Source: CAZVGZ01 sp964627605 (lineage in GTDB: Bacteria > Latescibacterota > MWCZ01 > CAZVGZ01). From it: a stretch of 64,000 nt of DNA. Where the stretch lies: positions 42,107-106,106 of the forward strand of contig CAZVGZ010000008.1 of the NCBI GenBank assembly GCA_964627605.1, given 5' to 3'. Position numbers and translations under genes: made by a program. The notes under the pieces were generated by a model. The model was not told where the DNA came from, did not search any database, and saw only the letters and a list, made by a program, of their open reading frames with translations. Positions 26,283 to 34,069 of the stretch are shown here, one piece after another; position 1 is the first letter of the stretch, and the number at the start of each line of letters is the position of its first letter.

Positions 26283-27347
26283 CTACTTCTGATCCAAGAA
26301 CCTGTCCTTTTTGCCCTCGCCTAACTGCATCGCAGCGCTCATCATCTCCCTAAGCGGCTCGCCGACACGCTCAATGAGGTGCGTCGACTCTTCGCCGCGA
26401 ATCTTGTTGAAGTTCGGGAGACCGTCTTCGTTCTCCTTTATCCACTCCCGGGCGAACGAGCCGTCCTGTATCTCGGCCAAAATCCGCTCCATCTCTTTTC
26501 TAGTGTCGTCGTTTATGACCCGCTTGCCTGATACGTAGTCGCCCCACTCAGCGGTATCCGAAATCGAATAGCGCATTGTTGAGATGCCGCCGATGTACAT
26601 CAGATCCACGATCAGCTTCACCTCATGCAAGCACTCGAAATAGGCCACTTCCGGTTTGTAGCCTGCATCGGTGAGCACCTCAAAAGCGGTCTGGATCAGC
26701 TTCGTCAGACCACCGCAAAGAACAACCTGTTCGCCGAAGAGATCGGTTTCGGTCTCTTCTTTGAACGTGGTTTCGATGACACCGGCACGTGTTCCGCCTA
26801 TCGCCATCGCATACGCAAGGCCGATGTCGTGCGTATCGCCTGACGGGTCTTGATGAACTGCCAAAAGTGCTGGGACGCCAAAGCCCTGTTCGTATGTGCG
26901 CCTTACCAGATGTCCCGGACCTTTCGGGGCGACCATAAACACATTCACATCGTCTGGCGCTACAATGGCGTCGAAATGGATGTTGAAGCCGTGGGCGAAC
27001 GCGATGTAGTCACCAGCTTTCAGGTTTGGCTTAAGGCTTTCCTCGTAGATTTTGGACTGCGAGGTGTCCGGCGTCAAAATCATTATTATGTCGCCCTCAG
27101 CCGCCGCTTTTGATGTCTCCATCACATTAAGGCCAGCCTCAGCCGCTTTTCCCCAAGTCTTGCTGCCTTCACGAAGTCCTACAACAACAGTCACGCCTGA
27201 CTCTTGCAGGTTAAGCGCGTGGGCGTGGCCCTGTGAACCACAACCGATTACCGCCACGGTCTTGTCTTTGAGAAGATCCAAATTGGCGTCGGCGTCATAG
27301 TACATTGTCGCCTTCACCTCACCCGATAAGGCTGTTGTCTCACTCAT
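26283..27347 (-). CDS. ilvC: Ketol-acid reductoisomerase (class I)
   Basis: A 354-residue short-form enzyme that isomerises and reduces acetolactate or acetohydroxybutyrate with NADPH and Mg2+, the second common step of valine and isoleucine synthesis. The Rossmann loop AVIGCGSQGHAHALNLQESG, MVAPKGPGHLVRR, and the metal-site ETDLFGEQVVLCGG and CLHEVKLIVDLMY are all intact. GGCGGAGGAG lies directly before the ATG. It is separated from ilvN by 149 bp containing the hairpin element shared with leuA, so it may have its own regulation or promoter. A GNAT gene follows after 7 bp. Confidence 0.96.
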   Translation of the reverse strand: MSETTALSGEVKATMYYDADANLDLLKDKTVAVIGCGSQGHAHALNLQESGVTVVVGLREGSKTWGKAAEAGLNVMETSKAAAEGDIIMILTPDTSQSKIYEESLKPNLKAGDYIAFAHGFNIHFDAIVAPDDVNVFMVAPKGPGHLVRRTYEQGFGVPALLAVHQDPSGDTHDIGLAYAMAIGGTRAGVIETTFKEETETDLFGEQVVLCGGLTKLIQTAFEVLTDAGYKPEVAYFECLHEVKLIVDLMYIGGISTMRYSISDTAEWGDYVSGKRVINDDTRKEMERILAEIQDGSFAREWIKENEDGLPNFNKIRGEESTHLIERVGEPLREMMSAAMQLGEGKKDRFLDQK

Positions 27348-27378
27348 CTCCTCCGCCTTTCAGTTTTTTTGTAAAACT

Positions 27379-27430
27379 CGCACACTTTGTGTCATTTTGA
27401 CCCACCTTCCAGCACGCATCGCGTGGCTTC
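27379..27430 (-). promoter_or_regulatory. Two-part hairpin element in the ilvC leader
   Basis: On the minus strand, GAAGCCACGCGATGCGTGCT folds as CACGC-GAT-GCGTG (five perfect pairs). About 17 bases on comes GACACAAAGTGTGCG, which folds as ACAC-AAA-GTGT. Order, spacing and part of the sequence match the leuA leader element at 25643-25696, with loops and stems varying while the pairing largely holds. Together with a run of seven Ts just after it (27363-27370 region), this could be a regulatory RNA. No known riboswitch or T-box consensus was recognised. Confidence 0.35.
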
Positions 27431-27496
27431 AGGCGGGCTTTCGATTCTGTTAAGTGGCACTCATCCAAAGCTCGTACGGTAGAACCGCCAACCGAT

Positions 27497-28027
27497 CTAG
27501 GCGGCTTTTTCTGCATTGTGAATTGATGTGCCATCAAGTTCACGCGACAACGCAACCACTCCGGTCCGCGCAACTTCCATTATCCCGAACGGCTCCAACA
27601 TCGCCGTCATAGCCCCAATTTTGCGGCTGTCCCCAGTTACTTCCACAGTGATCGATTGAGGCGAGAAGTCCACTGTCCTGGCGCGGAACACGTCCACGAT
27701 CTGAAGTATCGCGGTGCGCTGTTCCTGATCCGCTGCGATTTTGATCAGTGCCAGCTCACGCTCCACATGTGGGCATTCGGCAAGATCGACGACTTTGATC
27801 ACGTCCACAAGCCGGTATAGCTGTTTGATGATCTGTTCGATGATCCGCTCATCCCCACGCGTGACTATCGTCATGCGGCTGGTGTCGGGATCGGTTGTCT
27901 CAGCGACTGCCAAACTGTCGATGTTAAACCCTCTCGATGACAGCAGGCCGCTGACGCGCGCCAACACTCCGAAATGATTCTCCACCAACGTGCTTATAAT
28001 GTGTTTCTCTTCTCTCTCGTGGTTCAT
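27497..28027 (-). CDS. ilvN: Acetolactate synthase small (regulatory) subunit
   Basis: A 176-residue regulatory subunit. An N-terminal ACT domain (IISTLVENHFGVLARVSGLL, then SSRGFNIDSLAVAET) binds valine for feedback inhibition. A C-terminal ACT-like domain (residues about 80-165, with DFSPQSITVEVTGD and MEVARTGVVALSREL) completes the long form. It starts within the last 4 bp of ilvB, so subunits are made together. Some databases name this form ilvH; the two names are interchangeable here. Length is normal. Confidence 0.94.
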   Translation of the reverse strand: MNHEREEKHIISTLVENHFGVLARVSGLLSSRGFNIDSLAVAETTDPDTSRMTIVTRGDERIIEQIIKQLYRLVDVIKVVDLAECPHVERELALIKIAADQEQRTAILQIVDVFRARTVDFSPQSITVEVTGDSRKIGAMTAMLEPFGIMEVARTGVVALSRELDGTSIHNAEKAA

Positions 28028-29778
28028 GCCATCTCCCCCGGGTCGAGCATCTCGTCCAGCGCCGCGCCCGCAGGCACCATGGGATAGACGTTCTCTTCCT
28101 GATTCACATGGAAATTGAAAAACACCGGTCCGTCGTGGGCGAAACCCTCCTCAAGAACAGAGGTAACCTCGCCTGGATCACCGGCGGTCAGCCCTTTTGC
28201 GCCATACGCTTCGGCCACAGCCGCGAAATCGGGCATGCCACCCATATTGGTGGATGCATATCGCTTATCAAAGAACAGTTCCTGCCACTGGCGGACCATC
28301 CCCTGAAAATTATTGTTGAGAATCACTACTTTGACCGGTAGCCTGTTCTCCACTACTGTCGCCAACTCCTGGATGTTCATCTGTATCGAAGCATCGCCAG
28401 CGATGTCTATCACCAGCGCATCAGGGTGAGCCAACTGGACCCCAATAGCCGCAGGAAACCCATAGCCCATCGTCCCCAAGCCGCCTGAACTGGCCCATCT
28501 GCGCGGCTTTGCGAACCGGTAGTATTGAGCCGACCACATCTGGTGCTGACCGACCTCTGTACAGATATATGCGTCTCGATCTTTGGTCAGTTCGTAGATC
28601 TGCTCCACCACGTACTGAGGTCTGATGACATCCTTAGAGGGCGGATATGGGAACAGCGTTTCTCCACGCCATTCGTCCACCTGCTCGTTCCACTCGCTCT
28701 TCGCGCGCTCTTTCACCAAAGGCAGCAACGCTTTCAGCACTTTTTTGGCATCCCCGATGACAGGGTAGTCCACCTCGACGATTTTTTTCACCGACGAAGG
28801 GTCCACATCAACATGGCCAAACTTGGCCTTGGGAGCGAAGCGATCAAGCCGCCCTGTGACTCTGTCGTCAAACCGTGAGCCGATAGAGACCACCAGGTCG
28901 CTCTCCTGAAAACAGAGGTTCGCGGCTTTTGATCCATGCATCCCTGGCATTCCGACAAACAGCGGGTCGGTCCCGTCGAACCCGCCTAAACCCATGAGCG
29001 TCGTAGTCACAGGAATGTTGGCTTTGTGGGCTAGTTGAGTGACCTCGTCCTGAGCGTCTGATATGACGATCCCGCCACCCAAATACAGATAGGGCCGCTC
29101 GGAGCTGTTGATCGCCTCGACCAAAGCCGCGACGTCCTCTGGGTCACCGGCACCGGTGTTAGGGCGATAGCCCCTGATGTCAGGAGTGCCTGGCCACTCA
29201 AACACTGCCGAGTCGGTCATAACGTCTTTTGGCAGGTCAACTACAACCGGCCCTGGTCGCCCTGTGCTCGCGATGTGAAAAGCCTGCCTTATTATAGACG
29301 GGACATCGGCAGTCTCCTTAATCATAAAGCTGTGCTTTACAACCGGGCGTGTAACGCCGATGGCGTCGGTCTCCTGAAAAGCATCCGAACCGATGAGGCC
29401 ACTGGACACCTGACCTGTGAGCACCACTATGGGCACCGAGTCCATCTGGGCGGTCGCCAGCGCGGTGACGGTGTTTGTTGCAGCCGGTCCAGATGTGACC
29501 AGGCTGACACCAACCTTGCCAGTGGAACGAGCGTAACCATCGGCGGCATGTGTTCCCGCCTGCTCGTGTCGGGGCAGTACAACTTTAATGCGCTTACTTT
29601 GTTTGTAGAGGTTGTCAAAAATGCTGAGGACGACTCCCCCAGGATATCCAAAAAGGAGGTCGACATCCTCGCGGATGAGGCTCTCTATCAGCATCTCGGC
29701 GCCAGTGACCTCCTTGCCGTCGAGCTGCTGGTCCCACCTGTCAGTGGGCGGTGAATCGGGCTGTTTAGAATCGGTCAT
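28024..29778 (-). CDS. ilvB: Acetolactate synthase large (catalytic) subunit
   Basis: A 584-residue thiamine-diphosphate and FAD enzyme. It condenses two pyruvates to acetolactate, or pyruvate with 2-oxobutyrate for isoleucine. The N-terminal domain has LLFGYPGGVVLSIFD and RHEQAGTHAADGYARSTGKV with the catalytic Glu; the C-terminal TPP motif is IAGDASIQMNIQELATVVEN, ending in the usual LNNNFQGMVRQWQ. AAGGAG lies 9 bp before the ATG. It overlaps ilvN by 4 bp. About 250 bp upstream is a Val/Ile-rich leader peptide with attenuator-like hairpins, so amino-acid-responsive control is likely. Confidence 0.96.
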   Translation of the reverse strand: MTDSKQPDSPPTDRWDQQLDGKEVTGAEMLIESLIREDVDLLFGYPGGVVLSIFDNLYKQSKRIKVVLPRHEQAGTHAADGYARSTGKVGVSLVTSGPAATNTVTALATAQMDSVPIVVLTGQVSSGLIGSDAFQETDAIGVTRPVVKHSFMIKETADVPSIIRQAFHIASTGRPGPVVVDLPKDVMTDSAVFEWPGTPDIRGYRPNTGAGDPEDVAALVEAINSSERPYLYLGGGIVISDAQDEVTQLAHKANIPVTTTLMGLGGFDGTDPLFVGMPGMHGSKAANLCFQESDLVVSIGSRFDDRVTGRLDRFAPKAKFGHVDVDPSSVKKIVEVDYPVIGDAKKVLKALLPLVKERAKSEWNEQVDEWRGETLFPYPPSKDVIRPQYVVEQIYELTKDRDAYICTEVGQHQMWSAQYYRFAKPRRWASSGGLGTMGYGFPAAIGVQLAHPDALVIDIAGDASIQMNIQELATVVENRLPVKVVILNNNFQGMVRQWQELFFDKRYASTNMGGMPDFAAVAEAYGAKGLTAGDPGEVTSVLEEGFAHDGPVFFNFHVNQEENVYPMVPAGAALDEMLDPGEMA

Positions 29779-29943
29779 TGAGCGGCACTCCTTATATAGC
29801 GAAACTCTTTTTCGTCGATTGTCGGCTAAACCTCGCCGGTCGTACGCTGCGTTCGGAGGCGAGGGGGCGACCCCTCAGCTCATCGATGTCACCTATTTTT
29901 GGTCTTTCAGCCATGTCTACTTTGTCTCATGTCAAACGCGTAC

Positions 29944-30030
29944 GACAAAACCGCATGCGGTCTCCCGACTAGAGGCTCTCTCGGTAACTTGATGACGGAA
30001 GTAAGAGTTCGCGTCCCGAGAGGCCCCTAG
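29944..30030 (-). promoter_or_regulatory. Attenuator-like hairpins before ilvBN
   Basis: The segment 30016-30030 (minus-strand CTAGGGGCCTCTCGG) overlaps the leader peptide's stop codon and pairs with 29969-29984 (CCGAGAGAGCCTCTAG) in a long stem with G-U pairs and one bulge. Directly after it, CCGCATGCGG (29951-29960) is followed by TTTT, a weak terminator-like hairpin. Ribosome position on the leader's Val/Ile codons could decide whether the first stem forms. The arrangement follows classical ribosome-mediated attenuation. The terminator stem is short, so the mechanism is inferred. Confidence 0.5.
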
Positions 30031-30203
30031 CCAATAGCCGCTACAATTACGACTACCGCTACAAGCCTAAGGGATGTAATAAGCAGGAGTCGGCCGCTCG
30101 CGAGGGCGGCCAACGAACTTGGAATCGACAGACTGATGGCTCGTCGCTGCGGAGCCGCAGAGACCAGCGTTTCTGTCCTATTTTTCTGCCACCAAGCTGT
30201 CAT
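30027..30203 (-). CDS. ilvBN leader peptide (Val/Ile-rich)
   Basis: A 58-codon frame from ATG 30203 to TAG 30027, 249 bp upstream of ilvB on the same strand. Its last 14 residues are LRLVAVVVIVAAIG: five Val and two Ile codons packed just before the stop, after a Leu-rich stretch (GRLLLITSLRL). This is the design of attenuator leaders such as E. coli IvbL. A shorter version could start at the TTG at 30113. The ribosome site is weak (GACGGGTAAAGACTG before ATG). The stop codon lies inside one arm of the following long stem. There is no independent homology, so the call rests on composition, place and structure. Confidence 0.6.
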   Translation of the reverse strand: MTAWWQKNRTETLVSAAPQRRAISLSIPSSLAALASGRLLLITSLRLVAVVVIVAAIG

Positions 30204-30258
30204 CAGTCTTTACCCGTCCAACTATCAAATAAGCATCATTGGCGTCCTGAATAGAGGC

Positions 30259-30288
30259 AACATACCACACCTACACCTGCGCCGTCAA
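30259..30288 (-). promoter_or_regulatory. Candidate promoter of the ilvBN leader
   Basis: On the minus strand TTGACG (30283-30288) and TATGTT (30259-30264) are 18 bp apart and point toward the leader peptide 56 bp downstream. The -35 box matches at 5 of 6 positions and the -10 box at 4 of 6. The segment also contains a 7-bp inverted repeat (ACCACAC...GTGTGGT), which could alternatively be a terminator for the decayed beta-helix gene. Confidence 0.3.
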
Positions 30289-30317
30289 GTGTGGTCGGCA
30301 TTTTTGGTGTGGACAGC

Positions 30318-31200
30318 CTACCGCACCAGCACCATTCTTCGCGCCGTCGCCCCTAGAGCGCTAGTCAAGCGGCAGATATATATGCCGCTCGCCGCCTCAT
30401 GTCGCGCATCATCTCGCCTATCCCACTGAATACTGTGGTTTCCTGCGACCAAGAAACCATCGACCAGAGTGCGGACGGTCCGACCGGAAATGTCATATAC
30501 CACCAGCGAGACAAAGTCAGCGCCTGGGATTTCGAAGTGAATGGGTTGGGGGCTGTCGAAACTACCTCAAAGCGGTTGGGAATGTTAGCCTCGTCCACAG
30601 CGCTCACAACATCGTGATGGAAGTAGAATGCGCCCATGTCAGCGCGGGTGCCGTCGAGGTCCTCGGGGGCCAACACATGGCCGACGTCTTTGGCCGGTGA
30701 GCCCTCCAAAAGGTGATAGTCGCCTTTTTCCGGGTTCACGAACAACGGATTAACGTGGATGTTGCCGATGGAGGTCACCGTGGTACCACCCTCCCTTATG
30801 TCGACACCTCCTCAAATGAGATCGTCCTCAACGATTGAGTTCCTTACTTCGATCTGCTCCGGGTGCACCAGATCGATGAGTATCTGGTTTGGCCTATCTC
30901 CCAATACAATACTGCTGTGCATGCGGAGTGCAGCAAACCGCCACACATACAGACCGCCGCCGTCTTCGCGGGCCACATTTCTGCTCATGGTGCACCGATC
31001 GAGGAAAGCGCCCCCACCCAGCACCATTCCCCCGCCTCAGTCTGCCTCGTTGCGCACTATCAGAGTCTGGGTGAGTTCCATGCGCTGAACCGGATCACCC
31101 TGTGTGTCGTTGCGTACGCCGTCCAGATAGACCCCACCCCCCAGACCTGCACGGTTATCACTGATCACTCCACCGACGACGGTGATGAGGAAGGCGTTTT
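30318..31200 (-). pseudogene. Secreted right-handed beta-helix protein with FlgD-type C-terminus, decayed
   Basis: From about 31200 the minus strand reads beta-helix repeats (GGVISDNRAGLGGGVYLDGV, then LTQTLIVRNEAD), hits a TGA, continues in the same frame (GGGMVLGGGAFLDRCTMSRN...RNSIVEDDLI), hits a second TGA, and continues GGVDIREGGTTVTSIGNIHV to VSTAPNPF. A frameshift near 30545 then leads to the C-terminal sorting/FlgD-like domain (VSLVVYDISGRTVRTLVDG ... GIYICRLTSA) ending at 30318. The N-terminus, including any signal peptide, is gone. Two stops, one frameshift and a 5' truncation make it non-functional. The terminal domain is typical of secreted proteins in FCB-group bacteria. Confidence 0.8.
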
Positions 31201-31210
31201 GATGAGTACA

Positions 31211-31236
31211 CGCACGCTTCGTGCGTTTGTTTTTTT
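31211..31236 (+). terminator. Orphan terminator-like hairpin
   Basis: CGCACG-CTT-CGTGCG (31211-31225) is followed by TTTGTTTTTTT on the plus strand, a good intrinsic terminator. No plus-strand gene precedes it. It would stop antisense transcripts entering the adaptor gene, or it may be a relic. Confidence 0.45.
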
Positions 31237-31268
31237 GCGACCGGCACCGAACCAGGTCGAGCGTTAGA

Positions 31269-32585
31269 TCAACCCGGTCTTCCGCGTCTGCCGCCTCTGC
31301 CGCGTCGGGCTTTAGCGCGCTCGACGAAGGCGCGGCGTTTTTTGAGGTCGGTGGCGAGGGTGGAGTCTTCAGCCACGTGTTTTTCGTACATCGCTTTTAC
31401 GCGGGGGCGTTCAAGCAGCTTTGCTAGGGCCCGTTCGACCTCTGCGGAATCGTCTTTGGCGGATTCCAAGATGAGAGGGGGTTTGCCGCCTACAACGGCG
31501 ACCTTTGTGCCAGTTTGGAGGCCTGTTTTTCCTACAACGACCACCGTGTCGCCGACATCTATGCCGGAGATAATCTCCACATGGCTGGTGTCCGACAGAC
31601 CGATCTTCAGTTGGCGCGGCATCACAGAATCTGAGGCAACACGATATACCACATTAGTCTCGCCTCGGCGAAGAAGCGCGAGCCTTGGGACAGCCAGAAC
31701 ATTAGGGCGGGTCTCCGTGGCGAGCTTGACCGATGCGAACATTCCAGGCCTGAGCTTGCCCTTGGGGTCCAACGCCAGTGTGACCGTGATCGTGCCGCTG
31801 GCAGGATCTACGACAGGGCTGATACGGCGCACACGGCCTCTGAATATCTGCCCAGAAAACGCCTGAGTCGTCACCAGAGCTGTCTGACCAACGCGAACGG
31901 CGGACAGGTTTTGCTCAGGGATGTGTACACGGCCAAGAATCGTTCGGGCGTCAACGATGTGGTACACCTTAGCGCCGGTAGATATCCGCTGCCCGGTTGT
32001 AATGTCGCGTTTGGTGATAATGCCGCTTATAGGCGAGCGGATCGCCATGTGTGTAAGTGTCAGCCGTTTGGTGTCGTAGCTGGTCCGCGCAGACTCGTAA
32101 GCCGAGATGGCCTCTTCGTGGGTCTGGGCGCTGATGATCCCCTTCTGAGACATCTCATCGGCGCGTTCTTTGGCGCGGGTCTTCGTCTCCAGCGATACAC
32201 GCGCCCCTTCAGCCTCAAGTCGAGCCTCTTCGTCATCCAACTGTGCCAACACCTGACCTTTGGCAACCCTGTCGCCCTCTTCGGAGCGATAGGATGTCAC
32301 GACCCCGTTGGCTCTGGCCACCACATCGACTTCGGCCTGAGCTTCCAACGTGGCTGTCGTCAAAAGAAATGACGACATCGTACGTCTGTCGACCGTGGCC
32401 ACTTTGACAGGCACCACTGGACGCTCTTTCTTTGCGCCTGGTCCACCTAGCCCGCCAAACCCGCCCATTTTTTTCGCATCATCGTCATCGCCGCATCCAG
32501 CATCAATCAGTGCGACCGCTACAACAACCCATCCCAACAACGGACATCTCCTGCGCCAACGGCGCACCGGCAAAATCACAGTCAA
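31269..32585 (-). CDS. RND/MFP-type efflux periplasmic adaptor (HlyD family) lipoprotein
   Basis: A 438-residue membrane-fusion protein linking an inner-membrane RND pump to an outer-membrane channel. A signal sequence ends VALIDAGC, so it is probably lipid-anchored. It is followed by a Gly-rich linker, a biotinyl-lipoyl half-domain (ARANGVVTSYRSEEGDRVAK), a coiled-coil hairpin (about 120-180), the second lipoyl half (IRSPISGIITKRDITTGQRI) and beta-barrel domains with GKLRPGMFASVKL. The C-terminal 70 residues are charged and end RRGRGGRRGRPG, which is unusual. I favour the TTG at 32585 because AGGAGGG lies just upstream. Longer starts (GTG 32630, ATG 32606) would put that site inside the gene. 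No RND pump gene is next to it. Confidence 0.85.
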   Translation of the reverse strand: MTVILPVRRWRRRCPLLGWVVVAVALIDAGCGDDDDAKKMGGFGGLGGPGAKKERPVVPVKVATVDRRTMSSFLLTTATLEAQAEVDVVARANGVVTSYRSEEGDRVAKGQVLAQLDDEEARLEAEGARVSLETKTRAKERADEMSQKGIISAQTHEEAISAYESARTSYDTKRLTLTHMAIRSPISGIITKRDITTGQRISTGAKVYHIVDARTILGRVHIPEQNLSAVRVGQTALVTTQAFSGQIFRGRVRRISPVVDPASGTITVTLALDPKGKLRPGMFASVKLATETRPNVLAVPRLALLRRGETNVVYRVASDSVMPRQLKIGLSDTSHVEIISGIDVGDTVVVVGKTGLQTGTKVAVVGGKPPLILESAKDDSAEVERALAKLLERPRVKAMYEKHVAEDSTLATDLKKRRAFVERAKARRGRGGRRGRPG

Positions 32586-32723
32586 CGGATGACACTCCCT
32601 CCTCATAGGGGACCGCGACAACATCTTCACTCAATAAAAAGTCATTGGTTGCCAGAGGTCAAGCGCAGACGACGACACCTGTAGCAACCGAGCCGCGCTC
32701 AACGATCGGTATATACGTCCAGA

Positions 32724-34025
32724 CTATTGATTATTAAGGCGCACACGGATTGCGTTGGCGTGCGCATCCAAACCCTCAGCTTCTGCGAGAACCTCTATCT
32801 GAGCGCCGGTTTTGGCCAGCCTTTCAGGTGTGTAGGCTATTATGCTTGTATCTGTGAGAAAATCGGCCACACCCAGCGACGACGCATATCGAGCGGCGCG
32901 ACCGGTGGGGAGAACGTGGTTAGTGCCGCAAAAATAGTCGCCTACCGGCTCAGTGGACGCCGGACCAAGAAAGATCGCACCGGCGCACTTGATGGCATCC
33001 ACAGCCCTCCACGGGTCGGTGGTCATCACCTCCACATGCTCCGCAGCAAGCTGACTACACAGGTCGTATGCGGCATTGAGGTCACCGACAACGAATATCG
33101 CTCCGAACCGTTCTAGCGCCGTTTTAACCAGCTCAGCTCGCGATAGGGTCTCAAGCTGTCGTGTGATCTCCTTTGTCACCATTTCGGCGAGTTTTTCTGA
33201 CGGTGTTATTAGAACCGACGCCTCATAGCCGCTGCCATGTTCGGCCTGAGAGAGCATATCTGCGGCGATGAATATCGGGTTGGCGGTGTCGTCTGCCACG
33301 ATCACTAATTCGCTAGGGCCAGGTAACATCTCGATGCCCACCTGCCCAAACACCATCCGCTTCGCAGCGACGGTATAGGCGTTTCCAGGGCCGACGATTT
33401 TGTCCACCGGTTTGATGCTTTCGGTCCCGAACGCCATCGCCGCTATCGCCTGAGCGCCACCTACACGGTGCACCAGTGAGATGCCGCAGAGATTTGCCGC
33501 TTGTAGTATGGCGGTATGTACACTGCCATCGGGTGATGGCGGTGTGCAGAGCGTCAAGTGAGCTACACCAGCTACAGCAGCGGGAATGGCGGCCATCAAA
33601 ACACTGCTAAACAACGGCGCTGCGCCGCCTGGTATATAGATCCCCACCCGCTCGATGGGGTTGTAGCGCTTTCCTAAAATCACTCCATCGCCGTCAGGGA
33701 CAAACCAGGACGTGCGGCGCTGGTGTTCGTGAAAACGCCGGATGTTTGCCGCGGCCTGGGTCATCGCCGAGAGGAGTTTTTCGTCTGTGCCAGCGATGGC
33801 GGATTCAATATCATCGTTGGAGACTGTCAGATCGACGCCGGTCAGGTCTGCCCCATCGAGTTCGCGGGTCAGTGAAAGCAGAGCCTCATCGCCATCGCGC
33901 TGGACCTGGTCAATAATAGATTTGACAGTTGGCTCGACCTCGTTGGCGGTCGTCTCCACGCGGGCCATGATCGTGTCGAACCGTGGGCATGGCGAACCGC
34001 TTCTGAACCCTGTGACCTCTAGCAT
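32724..34025 (-). CDS. hisD: Histidinol dehydrogenase
   Basis: A 433-residue Zn2+ enzyme that oxidises histidinol to histidine in two NAD+-dependent steps. It contains RVGIYIPGGAAPLFSSVLM, KIVGPGNAYTVAAKRMVFG, MLPGPSELVIVADD, the active-site DMLSQAEHGSGYEASVLIT with the metal-binding Gln/His, and FCGTNHVLPTG. The ATG at 34025 is preceded by AGGTGGGG. An upstream TTG at 34061, 8 bp after the hisG stop, would add 12 residues and cannot be excluded. It is paired with hisG, with which it is probably co-transcribed. Other his genes are not in the window. Confidence 0.94.
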   Translation of the reverse strand: MLEVTGFRSGSPCPRFDTIMARVETTANEVEPTVKSIIDQVQRDGDEALLSLTRELDGADLTGVDLTVSNDDIESAIAGTDEKLLSAMTQAAANIRRFHEHQRRTSWFVPDGDGVILGKRYNPIERVGIYIPGGAAPLFSSVLMAAIPAAVAGVAHLTLCTPPSPDGSVHTAILQAANLCGISLVHRVGGAQAIAAMAFGTESIKPVDKIVGPGNAYTVAAKRMVFGQVGIEMLPGPSELVIVADDTANPIFIAADMLSQAEHGSGYEASVLITPSEKLAEMVTKEITRQLETLSRAELVKTALERFGAIFVVGDLNAAYDLCSQLAAEHVEVMTTDPWRAVDAIKCAGAIFLGPASTEPVGDYFCGTNHVLPTGRAARYASSLGVADFLTDTSIIAYTPERLAKTGAQIEVLAEAEGLDAHANAIRVRLNNQ

Positions 34026-34069
34026 CGCCCCACCTGTCTTTTCGATCTTTGTAACCGCCAACTCTTTGG

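Noticed and set aside
29792..29914. 40-codon minus-strand frame between the attenuator and ilvB
   Set aside because: No ribosome site and charged, low-complexity content; it is more likely untranslated leader.
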